Assembly: GCA_044356745.1 (NCBI GenBank)
Contig: JBIKVP010000005.1
Span: 1 to 51,443, forward strand
Direction of reading: 5' to 3'
DNA: 51,443 nt
DNA from: JBIKVP01 sp044356745
GTDB taxonomy: Bacteria; Pseudomonadota; Alphaproteobacteria; Rhizobiales; Beijerinckiaceae
Shown: positions 1-9,214 of the stretch, in pieces
Layout of the letters: each line of letters opens with the position of its first letter
How positions within the stretch are numbered: the first letter of the stretch is position 1
The notes under the pieces: model-generated
Told to the model about the DNA's origin: nothing
What the model saw: the letters and a program-made list of their open reading frames with translations, nothing else
The model's database searches: none
Made by a program: the position numbers and the translations under genes

Positions 1-59
1 TCGGTGCGGTGGCGTTTCAAAAGCTCCTGACGTTGGTCTGGTTCTAAAAGCGTACCCAT
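1..59 (-). CDS. IS630-like transposase, N-terminal fragment cut by the window edge
   Basis: Reading outward from an ATG at 59, the first 19 codons give MGTLLEPDQRQELLKRHRT. This resembles the N-terminal helix of IS630-family transposases, which typically continues into an RDRR..DRIKAVL-type helix-turn-helix. The rest, including the DDE catalytic domain, lies outside the window. The right-end copy encodes the same 19 residues with three synonymous third-base differences, so both copies appear to have been kept under protein-level selection. Family assignment comes from this short stretch only and is tentative. Confidence 0.55.
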   Translation of the reverse strand, partial: MGTLLEPDQRQELLKRHRT

Positions 60-128
60 ACCAAATTGGAATCAAAACAACCTTAATAAAAAGATAACGC
101 CAACTCTTCACTCACGAGGGGTATACAA
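1..128 (-). mobile_element. Inner end of an IS630-like insertion sequence, left copy
   Basis: Bases 2-128 are the inverted copy of 51317-51443 with only three mismatches, all in the coding part. The element end lies near the GTATAC at 121-126, after which the two flanks differ. IS630-family elements insert at TA, which fits the TATA at the junction. The noncoding stretch from 60 to 126 probably holds the terminal inverted repeat and the transposase promoter. Only one end of the element is visible, so the assignment to IS630 rests on the transposase N-terminus and the TA junction. Confidence 0.75.
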
Positions 129-188
129 AAAGTGTGCAGCGGTTACTGAGCAAATAATGTGATGAGATAAAGAGATGAGGGGTTTGCG

Positions 189-542
189 ATGAGCGTGATG
201 GATCCAACACCTGAAGAGCAGCTTAAAGAGGCGCAGCGTCTGGAGCGCCTCAAAGCACTTGATGCACGTCTTTCTCAAGAAAAACATGAGGATGCTCTTG
301 AGCAGCGCATTGAGAGCCACACTGCTAAAGATCGCAGTGCGATGGCGCAGGGATTTCGACTATCGGCAGAATTTGTGTCAGGGATTGTCGCTGGGACACT
401 GCTCGGCTGGATCATCGACCAATTGACTGAATTAACGCCGTGGGGGTTGATTTTAGGCCTACTCTTTGGATTTGGTGCGGGAATGCTCAATCTCACCCGT
501 GCAGCAGGCGCTTTTCCATCGAAGAAAAAGAAACAAGATTAG
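189..542 (+). CDS. atpI: F0F1 ATP synthase accessory protein AtpI
   Basis: A 117-residue protein of the alphaproteobacterial AtpI (ATPase_gene1) family, an inner-membrane accessory of F0F1 ATP synthase assembly. The N-terminal ~50 residues are charged and helical. Two membrane segments follow, roughly residues 58-78 and 84-104, with the glycine-rich SGIVAGTLLGWIID and GLLFGFGAGMLNL stretches typical of the family, then a Lys-rich tail. A GATGAGGGG Shine-Dalgarno sits just upstream of the ATG. In related genomes atpI normally heads atpB-atpE-atpF, but here the next gene is a convergent histidine kinase overlapping by 4 nt, so atpI is an orphan. An insertion sequence ends about 60 bp upstream and may supply or disrupt its promoter. 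Confidence 0.9.
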   Translation: MSVMDPTPEEQLKEAQRLERLKALDARLSQEKHEDALEQRIESHTAKDRSAMAQGFRLSAEFVSGIVAGTLLGWIIDQLTELTPWGLILGLLFGFGAGMLNLTRAAGAFPSKKKKQD

Positions 543-2683
543 GCGATTAAAGGTACCTGTTCTTGCTCATGCCCGTTTGATACAGGAACCTGCCGCACAA
601 TGTCTTTAAGATGTTCATATGACAGTGGTTTGGGTAGAAAAGCAGTAAAACCTGCATTGAGTGCGGCATTGCGATCTTCTGGCATGACATTGGCGGTCAA
701 GGCAATCAGTGTTAGTGAGGGCATGCCACGTTCCGCTTCAGCGGTGCGAATAAGCCGCGCCACTTGAAGACCATCAAGTCCAGGCATACGAATATCGAGA
801 ATAGCCAGATCATACATCGGCAGCTTACCCGCCATTGCTGCTAACATACGATCAACGGCACGCCGTCCATTCGTAACCCAGTCTGCTTGAGCGCCCATTT
901 TCTCCAGCATTTTCGTAATTAAAAGTGCATTGATTTCATTATCTTCAGCAATCAGAACCCGCCGCGACACTTGAGGCATAGATGCGGACACTGTCTCAAC
1001 AACGGCTGTCGTGGCAGTTGCATCAAGCTCCGCATGAAGACGTTCAAACAAGGAGCGTGTGCGCACAGGCTTAACCAGATATCCATCAAAACCAGCGGCA
1101 GTAGGGGAGCCAAAATCGCGTCTCTCAAAAGGAGAAAGCAGAACAAGCGTGCGCCTTGCGCCTTGATCTTTTGCTGTTTGAGCAATTTTACGTGTCGCGG
1201 CTTCTCCCAAGGCGCAATCAGCGATCACCAATTTATAAGCGCCTTGTGTGAGCTTTCGCAATGCTTGAGGAAGTGTCATGACACGATCCACTTTCGCACC
1301 TGCTTCTTTAAGGCGTTGCGCCAGAAACGGTGCTTCAAAGGGTGAGCGCGAAATGATCAATGCTTTCATCTTATCAAGTTTAGGATAGGCATGTAGGACT
1401 TTTGGGGCATCCTGAGTGACGTTGCACGCTTTGAGTGGTAGCTGCACTACAAACGATGCACCATGTCCCAGATCACTTTCAACATGAACCGTACCTTGCA
1501 TATGGGTAATGATCCGCTTTGAAATCGCAAGTCCCAGTCCTGTTCCCTCATGCTGACTGGCAGGAGAGCCGTCAACCCGCTCAAACTCTTCAAAAATATT
1601 ATCGAGGCGGTTTTCAGGAATACCAGGCCCTGTATCAGCGACTTCAAACGTCACCATGCCATCATGAGATAGGCTCACCATGACACCTACACCACCACTG
1701 TTCGTGAATTTCACGGCATTTCCTGCAAGATTCATGAGGACTTGGCGTAATCTGTCCTGATCTCCAATGACACGCGTTGGCACTTCTGGTGCAATAGAAG
1801 CCGCAATCTCAATTCCCTTACCCTGTGCACGGGGCGCTAGAAGCTCAACAACGCTTTCGATCAATGGAGGCAAATCAAAGGCACTCTCAATAATATCAAG
1901 ACGCCCCGATTCAATGCGTGAAAAATCAAGAATCTCGTCAATGAGTGACAGAAGTGCTTCACCTGACGTTTGCATTGCATCAACATAAGTGCGCTGCTCT
2001 AAAGAGAGGGTTGTATCCTTGAGAAGTTCTGCCATACCCAAAATACCATTAAGCGGCGTACGCACTTCGTGGCTCACAGTGGCTAAAAAGCGCGATTTTG
2101 ATTCACTTGCTGTCTCTGCTTTTGTTCGCGCATCATGAAGCGCTTTAACGGTATGGGTTTGTGCAGTCATATCACGACCCACGCGAACATATTCTTTTTC
2201 ACCGTGAGAAGATGTAACCGTAGTTTCAACCCACGAAATCCAGTGCTGACCATCAAGCAACTCATAACATTCATCAAATAGGCGTGCGCCATCGGGGCGA
2301 GTGATGTCAGATTTTGTTTCAACAACATTGAGCTTAAGAGGTTGATCCAGAAAGGCATCTCGCGCTGATTGAAGCGTTGAAGACGCAAACATTTTGACAA
2401 AACTTTCATTGACGTAAGTCACGCGCTGCGAACTGTTACAACGCACGATCAAATCGCCCTGAGCTTCAATGAGAGTGCGATAACGCTCTTCGCGTTCAGA
2501 CAAATCAAACAGGCGTTCATTGAGGTTCGCCATGTCTTTCTTGAGACTCAGCGTATAATTTTCCATACGCTGATGATCATGGATAAGCATAATTGCCGCT
2601 AAAATGGCGACACATGCAATCGCTCCACCCACAACCGCCCACGCTGTTGCGTGTCCCGCTAAAATCGCGAGTCCTGACGTCAT
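539..2683 (-). CDS. Membrane-anchored PAS hybrid sensor histidine kinase
   Basis: About 714 residues. One N-terminal membrane segment (about residues 12-35) is followed by a short coiled coil, a PAS domain (about 68-175), and a HisKA dimerisation domain with the phospho-acceptor His near residue 205 in FLATVSHEVRTPLNGILG. The HATPase has an N box (NLAGNAVKFTN), G1 (ADTGPGIPE) and G2 (GTGLGLAI). Two receiver domains end the protein. The first lacks the acidic pair near its start but keeps VIAD and LVKP. The second is complete (IAEDNE, ILDIRMPGLDG, LPKPL). The start at 2683 follows AGGGTGGTGG; an ATG at 2707 has no ribosome site. No cognate regulator is adjacent, and the signal is unknown. The gene converges on atpI with a 4-nt overlap. 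Confidence 0.9.
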   Translation of the reverse strand: MTSGLAILAGHATAWAVVGGAIACVAILAAIMLIHDHQRMENYTLSLKKDMANLNERLFDLSEREERYRTLIEAQGDLIVRCNSSQRVTYVNESFVKMFASSTLQSARDAFLDQPLKLNVVETKSDITRPDGARLFDECYELLDGQHWISWVETTVTSSHGEKEYVRVGRDMTAQTHTVKALHDARTKAETASESKSRFLATVSHEVRTPLNGILGMAELLKDTTLSLEQRTYVDAMQTSGEALLSLIDEILDFSRIESGRLDIIESAFDLPPLIESVVELLAPRAQGKGIEIAASIAPEVPTRVIGDQDRLRQVLMNLAGNAVKFTNSGGVGVMVSLSHDGMVTFEVADTGPGIPENRLDNIFEEFERVDGSPASQHEGTGLGLAISKRIITHMQGTVHVESDLGHGASFVVQLPLKACNVTQDAPKVLHAYPKLDKMKALIISRSPFEAPFLAQRLKEAGAKVDRVMTLPQALRKLTQGAYKLVIADCALGEAATRKIAQTAKDQGARRTLVLLSPFERRDFGSPTAAGFDGYLVKPVRTRSLFERLHAELDATATTAVVETVSASMPQVSRRVLIAEDNEINALLITKMLEKMGAQADWVTNGRRAVDRMLAAMAGKLPMYDLAILDIRMPGLDGLQVARLIRTAEAERGMPSLTLIALTANVMPEDRNAALNAGFTAFLPKPLSYEHLKDIVRQVPVSNGHEQEQVPLIA

Positions 2684-2828
2684 ATCCACCACCCTGAATG
2701 TCCACATATTTTAATCGTGGCTAAAGCGTGGCAGAGAAAGGTTGATATTGCGCAACGGAAGATGGTTTGCGGAATGTGAAGAGATTGCACCGCTTTTAAA
2801 GAAAAAGTTTTTAGATCAGAGCATTCAC

Positions 2829-3782
2829 TTAACCTGTGCGACCAATCGCAAGGAATTTATCTCCGCGATGATTGCGAATGGCATCGGGACTAATTTTTCC
2901 CATTTCATTGAGCGCTTTATTCACGGCCTCGCCCGTTTTTTGAATCGCCATCGCAGGATCACGATGTGCCCCGCCCATCGGTTCAGGAATAATGCCGTCA
3001 ATAATGCCAAACTTGAGCAGATCATTCGCGGTGATTTTCATCGTCGTCGCGGCATCTTGCGCGCGCCCCGAATCACGCCACAGAATCGATGCCGATGCTT
3101 CAGGAGAAGCAACCGTATAAATTGCGTGTTCAAGCATGAGCACCTTGTTAGCAGTTGCAATAGCAATAGCTCCACCAGAGCCGCCCTCTCCAATCACAAC
3201 AGATACATTGGGGACATTGAGCGCCAAGCAACACTCTGTTGAGCGGGCAATGGCTTCAGCTTGTCCCCGCTCTTCAGCGCCAATACCGGGATACGCACCC
3301 GCTGTATCAACAAATGAAATCACAGGAATGCCATAATGATCGGCAAGCTCCATCAGACGAACCGCTTTACGATAGCCTTCAGGTCGCGCCATACCAAAAT
3401 TATGACGAATACGACTATCTGTTGTTGAGCCTTTTTCCTGCCCCATAATACAGATTGATTCGCCACGAAAACGGCCAAAACCACCGACGATCGCCTCATC
3501 TTCGGCAAAATAGCGATCTCCGGCAAGTGGCGTGAAATCTGTAATCAGCCCCTCACAATAGTCCATAAAATGAGGGCGCTGTGGATGGCGAGCAACCTGT
3601 GTTTTCTGCCATGGTGTCAGGTTCGCATAAAGCTCTTTGAGCGCTTGAGAGGCTTTGGCTTCTAACTTCATCACCTCATCGGTGATTGAAACAGCCTGAC
3701 CTTTTTCGGCCATCGCTTTAAGCTCTTCAATTTTGGCTTCAAGTTCGGCAACGGGCTTTTCAAAATCGAGATAAGAACGCAT
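2829..3782 (-). CDS. accA: Acetyl-CoA carboxylase carboxyltransferase subunit alpha
   Basis: A 317-residue AccA, the carboxyltransferase alpha subunit that works with AccD to move the carboxyl group from biotin to acetyl-CoA in the first committed step of fatty-acid synthesis. The protein opens with the family-typical MRSYLDFEKPVAELEAKIEE. It carries the crotonase-type oxyanion region VIGEGGSGGAIAIATA and the conserved ASILWRDS and PEPMGGAHRDP segments. The reading frame is open for 39 codons further upstream, but the ATG at 3782 matches the usual start and follows AGGA. In many Rhizobiales xerD and aroK lie between accA and aroB; here neither is present. Confidence 0.97.
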   Translation of the reverse strand: MRSYLDFEKPVAELEAKIEELKAMAEKGQAVSITDEVMKLEAKASQALKELYANLTPWQKTQVARHPQRPHFMDYCEGLITDFTPLAGDRYFAEDEAIVGGFGRFRGESICIMGQEKGSTTDSRIRHNFGMARPEGYRKAVRLMELADHYGIPVISFVDTAGAYPGIGAEERGQAEAIARSTECCLALNVPNVSVVIGEGGSGGAIAIATANKVLMLEHAIYTVASPEASASILWRDSGRAQDAATTMKITANDLLKFGIIDGIIPEPMGGAHRDPAMAIQKTGEAVNKALNEMGKISPDAIRNHRGDKFLAIGRTG

Positions 3783-4030
3783 CTTGATCGACATCCTGTT
3801 AAAAATAACGGTTGAGAGAGGCTGGATTCTTTGTCTTGTCCCTTTTTCTTGCTTTATACACCGCTCTCCTCCGTTGTACACCTCCTGCGCATATCTCAAT
3901 GAGGTGGGTTGATCTAAAACGCTAAATGAGCGAAAAGAATATGAAAACGCTTTTTATGGAAACAGGTTTTAAGCTTGTTTTGCACCACATATAACGCAAC
4001 GCTTTCTCTCCTTTCGAACAAAAAGTTTGT

Positions 4031-5188
4031 ATGCGCATGGCTCTTCTTTCAAATTTGACTCAACCAGCACTCCCTTACACGCGCGTACCTGTCTCATTAG
4101 GGCAGCGCTCATATGACATTTTGATTGGGGAAAACGTCCTTGATCACGCTGCCGATGTGCTCAGAGCCTTGGGAACAAATTTGCGCGTTGCAATGGTGAC
4201 CGATCAAAATGTTGCAGCGCTTCATGGTAATAAGGTCAAAAATGCATTAGAGCAGCATGGTTTTCAGGTTGCGTTGATCATTGTTGAAGCAGGTGAAAGT
4301 GCAAAATCTTGGCACAATTTGATGCAGATTTGCGATCAAATTCTGGCTGCAAAGTTGGAGCGCGGTGATGTTATCGTCGCGCTCGGTGGCGGTGTTATAG
4401 GTGATCTTGCGGGATTTGCCGCCTCAATCATTCGGCGCGGGATGCGCTTCATCCAGATTCCAACAACATTGCTTTCACAGGTGGATTCGTCTGTCGGTGG
4501 GAAAACAGGGATTAATTCGCCATACGGCAAAAATCTGATTGGTGCATTTTATCAGCCTTCACTTGTGCTTGCTGACACTCATATGCTCGACACATTACCA
4601 GAGCGAGAATTTCGCGCTGGGTACGCAGAAATCATCAAATATGGTTTGATTAATGATCGCACGTTCTTTGATTGGTGCGAAAGTAATTGGCGCGAAATTT
4701 TTCAAGGCGGATCAGAGCGCGAACAGGCGATTGCGAATAGTTGCCGTGCGAAAGCCGCTGTTGTTGCGCGCGATGAACATGAGCAGGGCGAACGCGCTTT
4801 GCTTAATCTAGGGCACACCTTTGGTCATGCGCTTGAAAAAGTGACGGGCTATGATTCGGAGAGGTTGGTTCATGGAGAAGCGGTCGCGATTGGTCTTGCT
4901 CTGGCGTTTCGTTTTTCTGCCGAGCGTGAAATGTGTTCTTGGGACGAAGCACTGCGTGTAAGCGACCATTTAACGCGCGTTGGTCTGCCCACAACCTTGC
5001 AAAATATTGCAGGAGGGGCGGGGTCTGTTGCCACTCTGACGGACGCGATGTTTCAAGATAAAAAAGTTGTACGCGGTGAACTCACGTTTATTCTTGCCCA
5101 CGGTATCGGTCAGAGTTTTATTGCGAAGGGTATCCCCGTAAATGACGTGCAAGACTTTCTCACACAAGAACTAGAGCGCGTCGATTAG
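4031..5188 (+). CDS. aroB: 3-dehydroquinate synthase
   Basis: A 385-residue AroB, a cytoplasmic NAD- and metal-dependent enzyme that cyclises DAHP to 3-dehydroquinate in the shikimate pathway. The NAD-binding GGGVIGDLAGFAAS (about residues 118-131), the PTTLLSQVDSSVGGKTGIN segment and metal ligands within EIIKYG, LNLGHTFGHA and HGEAVAIG are all visible. An ATG at 4037 is an alternative start, and neither candidate has a clear ribosome site. The gene lies 45 nt ahead of the DUF21/CBS gene, an order common in Rhizobiales, but the usual upstream aroK (shikimate kinase) is missing from this locus. Confidence 0.96.
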   Translation: MRMALLSNLTQPALPYTRVPVSLGQRSYDILIGENVLDHAADVLRALGTNLRVAMVTDQNVAALHGNKVKNALEQHGFQVALIIVEAGESAKSWHNLMQICDQILAAKLERGDVIVALGGGVIGDLAGFAASIIRRGMRFIQIPTTLLSQVDSSVGGKTGINSPYGKNLIGAFYQPSLVLADTHMLDTLPEREFRAGYAEIIKYGLINDRTFFDWCESNWREIFQGGSEREQAIANSCRAKAAVVARDEHEQGERALLNLGHTFGHALEKVTGYDSERLVHGEAVAIGLALAFRFSAEREMCSWDEALRVSDHLTRVGLPTTLQNIAGGAGSVATLTDAMFQDKKVVRGELTFILAHGIGQSFIAKGIPVNDVQDFLTQELERVD

Positions 5189-5234
5189 TTGTTTATTATC
5201 AAAAGATGTAATTCAAAAGGGCTTAGCCTAGACA

Positions 5235-6530
5235 ATGGAAAAAATTGATTTAGTCCCAGATCCAATAACAGCATTTTTGATCGTGTTGTTTTGTCTTGTA
5301 CTATCGGCATTCTTCTCAGCATCTGAGACTGCGCTTACAGCCGCTTCCAGGGCACGGATGCACGGACTTGAAACAGGGGGCGATAAACGCGCAAAAACCG
5401 TCAATCGTTTATTGCTTGCGCGCGAACGTTTGATTGGTTCGATGCTGATTGGCAACAATATCGTCAATATTGGTGCTTCTGCATTTTCAACAACGGTTTT
5501 AGTCAGTTTTTTTGGTGAAGCAGGCGTGATCTATGCCACCGTGATTATGTCACTTCTCATCATTATCTTTTCAGAAGTTTTGCCCAAAACAATCGCGATT
5601 AACAAACCAGATCAAGTTTCACTATTGGTCGCACGGCCGGTGAATTGGATCGTGGCTCTCTTTGGGCCATTGATGATGGCAATCGAAGCGTTTGTGCGGA
5701 TTCTTCTACGCATCATTCGTGTCAATATTGATGAGAATAAATCAGTTTTAAGTGCCCATGATGAAATCAGAGGTACAGTTGATCTACTGCATCGTGAAGG
5801 CTCAGTGATTAAATCAGACCGCGATATGATTGGCGGCTTACTTGAACTCAAAGAGTTAACCGTCGCTGATGTTATGGTTCACCGCACAAAGATGCGAACG
5901 ATCAATGTGGATCTTAATCCTGAAGAGCTGGTACGCGAAGTGCTCGCTTCCCCTTATACCCGAATGCCCTTGTGGAAAGAAACTGCCGATAACATCATTG
6001 GTGTCTTGCACGCGAAAGACCTGCTGCGCGCACTTGATGGTGTAGGGGGCGATGCCAGCAAACTTAAGCTTGGGGATATCGCTCTTGAAGCGTGGTTTGT
6101 GCCTGTAACGACGTCTTTACCGGATCAACTCAAAGCGTTTTTAGCTAAAAAAACCCACTTTGCCCTCACTGTTGATGAATATGGCGAAGTGATGGGGCTG
6201 GTGACACTCGAAGATATTCTCGAGGAGATTGTGGGTGATATTAAAGATGAACACGATGTTCCTGTTCAGGGTGTGCGTCCATTCCCCGATGGTTCAGTTC
6301 AAGTGGAAGGTTCCGTGCCAATCCGTGATTTAAATCGGGCGATGGAGTGGACACTGCCTGATGAGGAAGCGATCACAATTGCTGGTTTTGTTATTCATGA
6401 AGCGCAGGCAATCCCTGATGTCGGGCAAATGTTTACATTCCATGGTTATCGCTTTCATGTGCTGCGTAAAAGCCGCAATCGCATTACAGCGCTTAAAATT
6501 ACCCCTCTGGCAGTGAAAACATCGTCTTAA
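5235..6530 (+). CDS. CNNM/CorC-type DUF21-CBS membrane protein (HlyC/CorC family)
   Basis: A 431-residue hemolysin-C/CorC family membrane protein, related to CNNM magnesium/cobalt transporters. An N-terminal DUF21 region with about four membrane segments (residues 1-155, including the conserved SAFFSASETAL and SEVLPKTIA) is followed by a CBS-domain pair (about 205-335, with VADVMVHRTKM and LVTLEDILEEIVGDI). A C-terminal CorC_HlyC domain (about 345-425) ends the protein. CBS pairs in this family bind adenine nucleotides. The likely role is divalent cation efflux or homeostasis, although the hemolysin name persists in databases. It follows aroB and precedes the acidic hypothetical gene by 14 nt, suggesting one transcript. 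Confidence 0.93.
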   Translation: MEKIDLVPDPITAFLIVLFCLVLSAFFSASETALTAASRARMHGLETGGDKRAKTVNRLLLARERLIGSMLIGNNIVNIGASAFSTTVLVSFFGEAGVIYATVIMSLLIIIFSEVLPKTIAINKPDQVSLLVARPVNWIVALFGPLMMAIEAFVRILLRIIRVNIDENKSVLSAHDEIRGTVDLLHREGSVIKSDRDMIGGLLELKELTVADVMVHRTKMRTINVDLNPEELVREVLASPYTRMPLWKETADNIIGVLHAKDLLRALDGVGGDASKLKLGDIALEAWFVPVTTSLPDQLKAFLAKKTHFALTVDEYGEVMGLVTLEDILEEIVGDIKDEHDVPVQGVRPFPDGSVQVEGSVPIRDLNRAMEWTLPDEEAITIAGFVIHEAQAIPDVGQMFTFHGYRFHVLRKSRNRITALKITPLAVKTSS

Positions 6531-6544
6531 AAGAGGGGGCGCGT

Positions 6545-7333
6545 TTGGCCTACGATGATGATGAAGACGATGATCTGGGTTTTGATCCCAGCGCTATCAA
6601 TAATGAAACACCTCCCGAGCCAGAAGCGCCGCCCCCACCCCCTCCAATCCCCGTTCCTGACGCCGTTATTCAAGCGATGGGACAAGCAAAGCTGATTCGC
6701 GATATGATGGATCCACATCGCGCCGCAAAAGCTCTTGATGTGCCTGTTGAGCTTTATGATGCGCTCGCGATGGATGGTAGCCGCGTTCAACGCCGCGTTG
6801 TGAGTATGGCAGCCGAGCGTCTAGGGCTTGGGGTGAGTACAGGTATTCCTAATCGCCTCAAAATACCGTTTCCCAAAGCGGGATTGCAGGTCATGTTCGC
6901 AGCACGCACGCTCGGATTAATCGCAGGGCTTTATGCTCATGGCGGCATGATGGTGAGGAGTGAAATGATGACGCTCTCCCATACTTTTGGTGATGAAAAC
7001 ATGAAGTTTGCCTCGCGTAATCGCCGAATTGCGCAAGCATTACCCGCGCCAACATTCGCATGGCCACCATCGTTGGCTGATGCAGAACGATATGGCGCGA
7101 ATTTACTTGTCAGTTGGGCACAAGATGCTGCACCGGCACTCGCCAATCTCCTTAAAATTGCCATGCCCCCCGCCTATGGTAATCATCCTATGACGCTTGC
7201 TGCGGCAGATATGGTTTCGCTTGATCGCCTGATTGTCGATGTACTTGAACATTTTTGGGGTGAGGGTGCGACTGCACGCATGAACTCATCGTCATCCGAT
7301 GCGTTACCTCATGACAAACCACACAAGGAATAA
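6545..7333 (+). CDS. Hypothetical protein with acidic N-terminus and proline-rich linker
   Basis: Family not recognised. The 262-residue protein starts with an Asp-rich stretch (DDDEDDDLGFD), followed by a proline-rich linker (about residues 25-42) and a mostly helical, Ala/Met-rich domain without an obvious catalytic motif. A TTG start at 6545 is chosen because AAGAGGGGG lies 5 nt upstream and no ATG occurs near the N-terminus. No signal peptide or membrane segment is evident, so it is probably cytoplasmic. It sits in a tight co-directional run between the DUF21/CBS gene (14 nt) and lolA (4 nt), so it is probably cotranscribed with them. Its function cannot be inferred. Confidence 0.75.
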   Translation: MAYDDDEDDDLGFDPSAINNETPPEPEAPPPPPPIPVPDAVIQAMGQAKLIRDMMDPHRAAKALDVPVELYDALAMDGSRVQRRVVSMAAERLGLGVSTGIPNRLKIPFPKAGLQVMFAARTLGLIAGLYAHGGMMVRSEMMTLSHTFGDENMKFASRNRRIAQALPAPTFAWPPSLADAERYGANLLVSWAQDAAPALANLLKIAMPPAYGNHPMTLAAADMVSLDRLIVDVLEHFWGEGATARMNSSSSDALPHDKPHKE

Positions 7334-7337
7334 CACG

Positions 7338-8195
7338 GTGCATGCTCAATTCAAGCAATATAAACATATAAACATATCGTTATGTGTTTTGGCTCAAATC
7401 TGTGTCGTGATTGTTATGGCACCTGTTTATGCGCAACAAGCACCATTAAGCATTTCACCCTTATCAATGCCTGCGCCAACAAAACCCTTCGTTAAACCAG
7501 CGGCTAAACCGACACCTCCTCCAATGCCGCCTATTCGTCCGAGTGAATTGCGCATACCCGCTGATGGACAAGTACAACCTGAAAATGTGTCTCCACCACC
7601 CTCAAATAACGCCGTTGTAGCGCGCGCATCACCATCTCAAAGGTTACCTCAAACAGAAAAAGAAGCTGTGGCCTTTTTGAATGCTTATTTTAATGGTTTT
7701 AGCGTTCTAAGTGGCAATTTTATTCAGTTTGGTGCTGATGGCAGGCGCGTAGAAGGACAGTTTGAACTTCATAAGCCGGGGCGTTTGCGTTTTGATTATA
7801 ATCCGCCTAGCCCTTTAGAGATTATCGCCGATGGACAATCCGTTGCAATCCGTGACAAGCGCTTGAATACACAAGACATTTATAATTTATCGCAAACACC
7901 GTTGAAGTTTTTGCTCAATGCGCGTGTTGATCTTGCAAGGGAAACACGCATTCTCAACGTTTCACCCAGTGAAGAAATGTTAAAAGTGTCGCTTGAAGAT
8001 AAATCAACGCTTGGCGGTACATCGCAAATCACGTTGTTTTATGACGCAAAAACGCAAAATTTAAGCCGTTGGGAAGTCATTGATCCTCAAGGACTTGAGA
8101 CCAGTGTGGCAATTTATAATCTCAATAAAACCCGCGTACCAGATCCATCACGCTTTCGCATCAATCAAGAGCGTATTTTAGAGGATCGACGGTGA
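7338..8195 (+). CDS. lolA: Outer-membrane lipoprotein carrier protein LolA
   Basis: About 285 residues. A signal peptide (hydrophobic core INISLCVLAQICVVIVMAP, likely cleavage after VYA) leads into a proline-rich linker and then a LolA domain in the C-terminal ~180 residues. This includes NGFSVLSGNFIQF, PGRLRFDY and the NLSRWEVIDPQG region typical of the alphaproteobacterial form. LolA is the periplasmic chaperone that carries lipoproteins from LolCDE to the outer membrane. The GTG at 7338 is preferred because it follows AAGGA at good spacing and lies 4 nt after the previous stop; an in-frame ATG at 7299 would overlap the upstream gene. The stop overlaps the permease start (GTGA), implying translational coupling. 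Confidence 0.9.
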   Translation: MHAQFKQYKHINISLCVLAQICVVIVMAPVYAQQAPLSISPLSMPAPTKPFVKPAAKPTPPPMPPIRPSELRIPADGQVQPENVSPPPSNNAVVARASPSQRLPQTEKEAVAFLNAYFNGFSVLSGNFIQFGADGRRVEGQFELHKPGRLRFDYNPPSPLEIIADGQSVAIRDKRLNTQDIYNLSQTPLKFLLNARVDLARETRILNVSPSEEMLKVSLEDKSTLGGTSQITLFYDAKTQNLSRWEVIDPQGLETSVAIYNLNKTRVPDPSRFRINQERILEDRR

Positions 8196-9202
8196 ACACA
8201 ATGATGCACGTCATTTCTGGGCGGATGCTGCTCATTGTGTTGAGCACCATACTGATCGGACTTATTCCTCTCTCACTCATGACGGGAGCCGTGTCGTTAT
8301 CATGGACGCAGCTTTGGGGAGCTTTCACCAATCAGCATCAAGGCGCGTCTCTCATCGTATGGGATGTGCGGTTGCCCCGTACCCTTCTCGCTATCCTCAT
8401 CGGTTCAGGATTGGGATTAAGCGGAGCCGTTTTACAAGGATTAATGCGGAACCCCTTGGCAGATTCAAGCCTATTTGGCGCGCCGCAAATGGCCGCCCTT
8501 GGTGCTGTGATCGTCCTCTCCGCTGGATGGGCAGGAATTTATGCGCCGATGCTGCCATTGGCAGCCATAATGGGCGCCTGCCTTTCAGTGGGGCTTGTTT
8601 TGGTTCTGGTGGGCACGCAAAGTGATACGCACATTATGCTGCTTGCAGGATTAGCGATTGGCGCATTGGCCGGTGCACTGACATCGTTAGTGCTTTCGCT
8701 CTCGCCCAACCCGTTTGCAGTGACAGAAATTGTATTCTGGCTGCTTGGCTCCTTTGAAGATCGAAGCATGAGCCACGTCACCCTTGCCGCCCCTTTTATA
8801 ATTTTGGGCATGATCCTTTTATTGATGATGGGTTCTGGCCTTAAAACGTTGACACTCGGCGAAGATACAGCCCGTACACTAGGCATTAATGTCACACGTT
8901 TGCGTTGGCATGGCGTCATTGGGGTTGCACTCATTGTCGGGGCAGGGGTTGCTGTGTCTGGCACGATTGGCTTTATTGGGCTTATCGTGCCCCATCTTGT
9001 GCGTGCGTTGATTGGTTCTGATCCGCAAAAAGGGTTGATCCACGCCATGCTCATGGGGGCTGTGTTATTATTAATCGCTGATATAAGTGTCAGACTCATT
9101 CCCGCACGGGCCGAAATCAAGATTGGGGTCTTGACAGCACTGGTGGGTGTGCCGTTCTTTCTGGTACTCGTTATCCGTCAACGAATGCGATTTGCACAAT
9201 AG
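8192..9202 (+). CDS. FecCD-family ABC transporter permease (iron/siderophore/cobalamin/heme type)
   Basis: A 336-residue polytopic permease of the FecCD/BtuC family. Its conserved segments include WDVRLPRTLLAILIGSGLGLSG, AVLQGLMRNPLADSSLFG, TARTLGINV, GTIGFIGLIVPHLVR and the C-terminal LTALVGVPFFL. The GTG start overlaps the lolA stop as GTGA and follows AGAGGA. It pairs with the ATPase 12 nt downstream. No periplasmic binding protein or TonB receptor is encoded here, so the substrate (ferric siderophore, heme or cobalamin) cannot be decided. Coupling of an iron-type permease to lolA is unusual. Confidence 0.93.
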   Translation: MNTMMHVISGRMLLIVLSTILIGLIPLSLMTGAVSLSWTQLWGAFTNQHQGASLIVWDVRLPRTLLAILIGSGLGLSGAVLQGLMRNPLADSSLFGAPQMAALGAVIVLSAGWAGIYAPMLPLAAIMGACLSVGLVLVLVGTQSDTHIMLLAGLAIGALAGALTSLVLSLSPNPFAVTEIVFWLLGSFEDRSMSHVTLAAPFIILGMILLLMMGSGLKTLTLGEDTARTLGINVTRLRWHGVIGVALIVGAGVAVSGTIGFIGLIVPHLVRALIGSDPQKGLIHAMLMGAVLLLIADISVRLIPARAEIKIGVLTALVGVPFFLVLVIRQRMRFAQ

Positions 9203-9214
9203 AAAGCGACACGC

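Noticed and set aside
8539..9120. 193-codon minus-strand frame opposite the FecCD permease
   Set aside because: Shadow of the permease gene; rich in Ser/Pro/Thr with no domain and no ribosome site.
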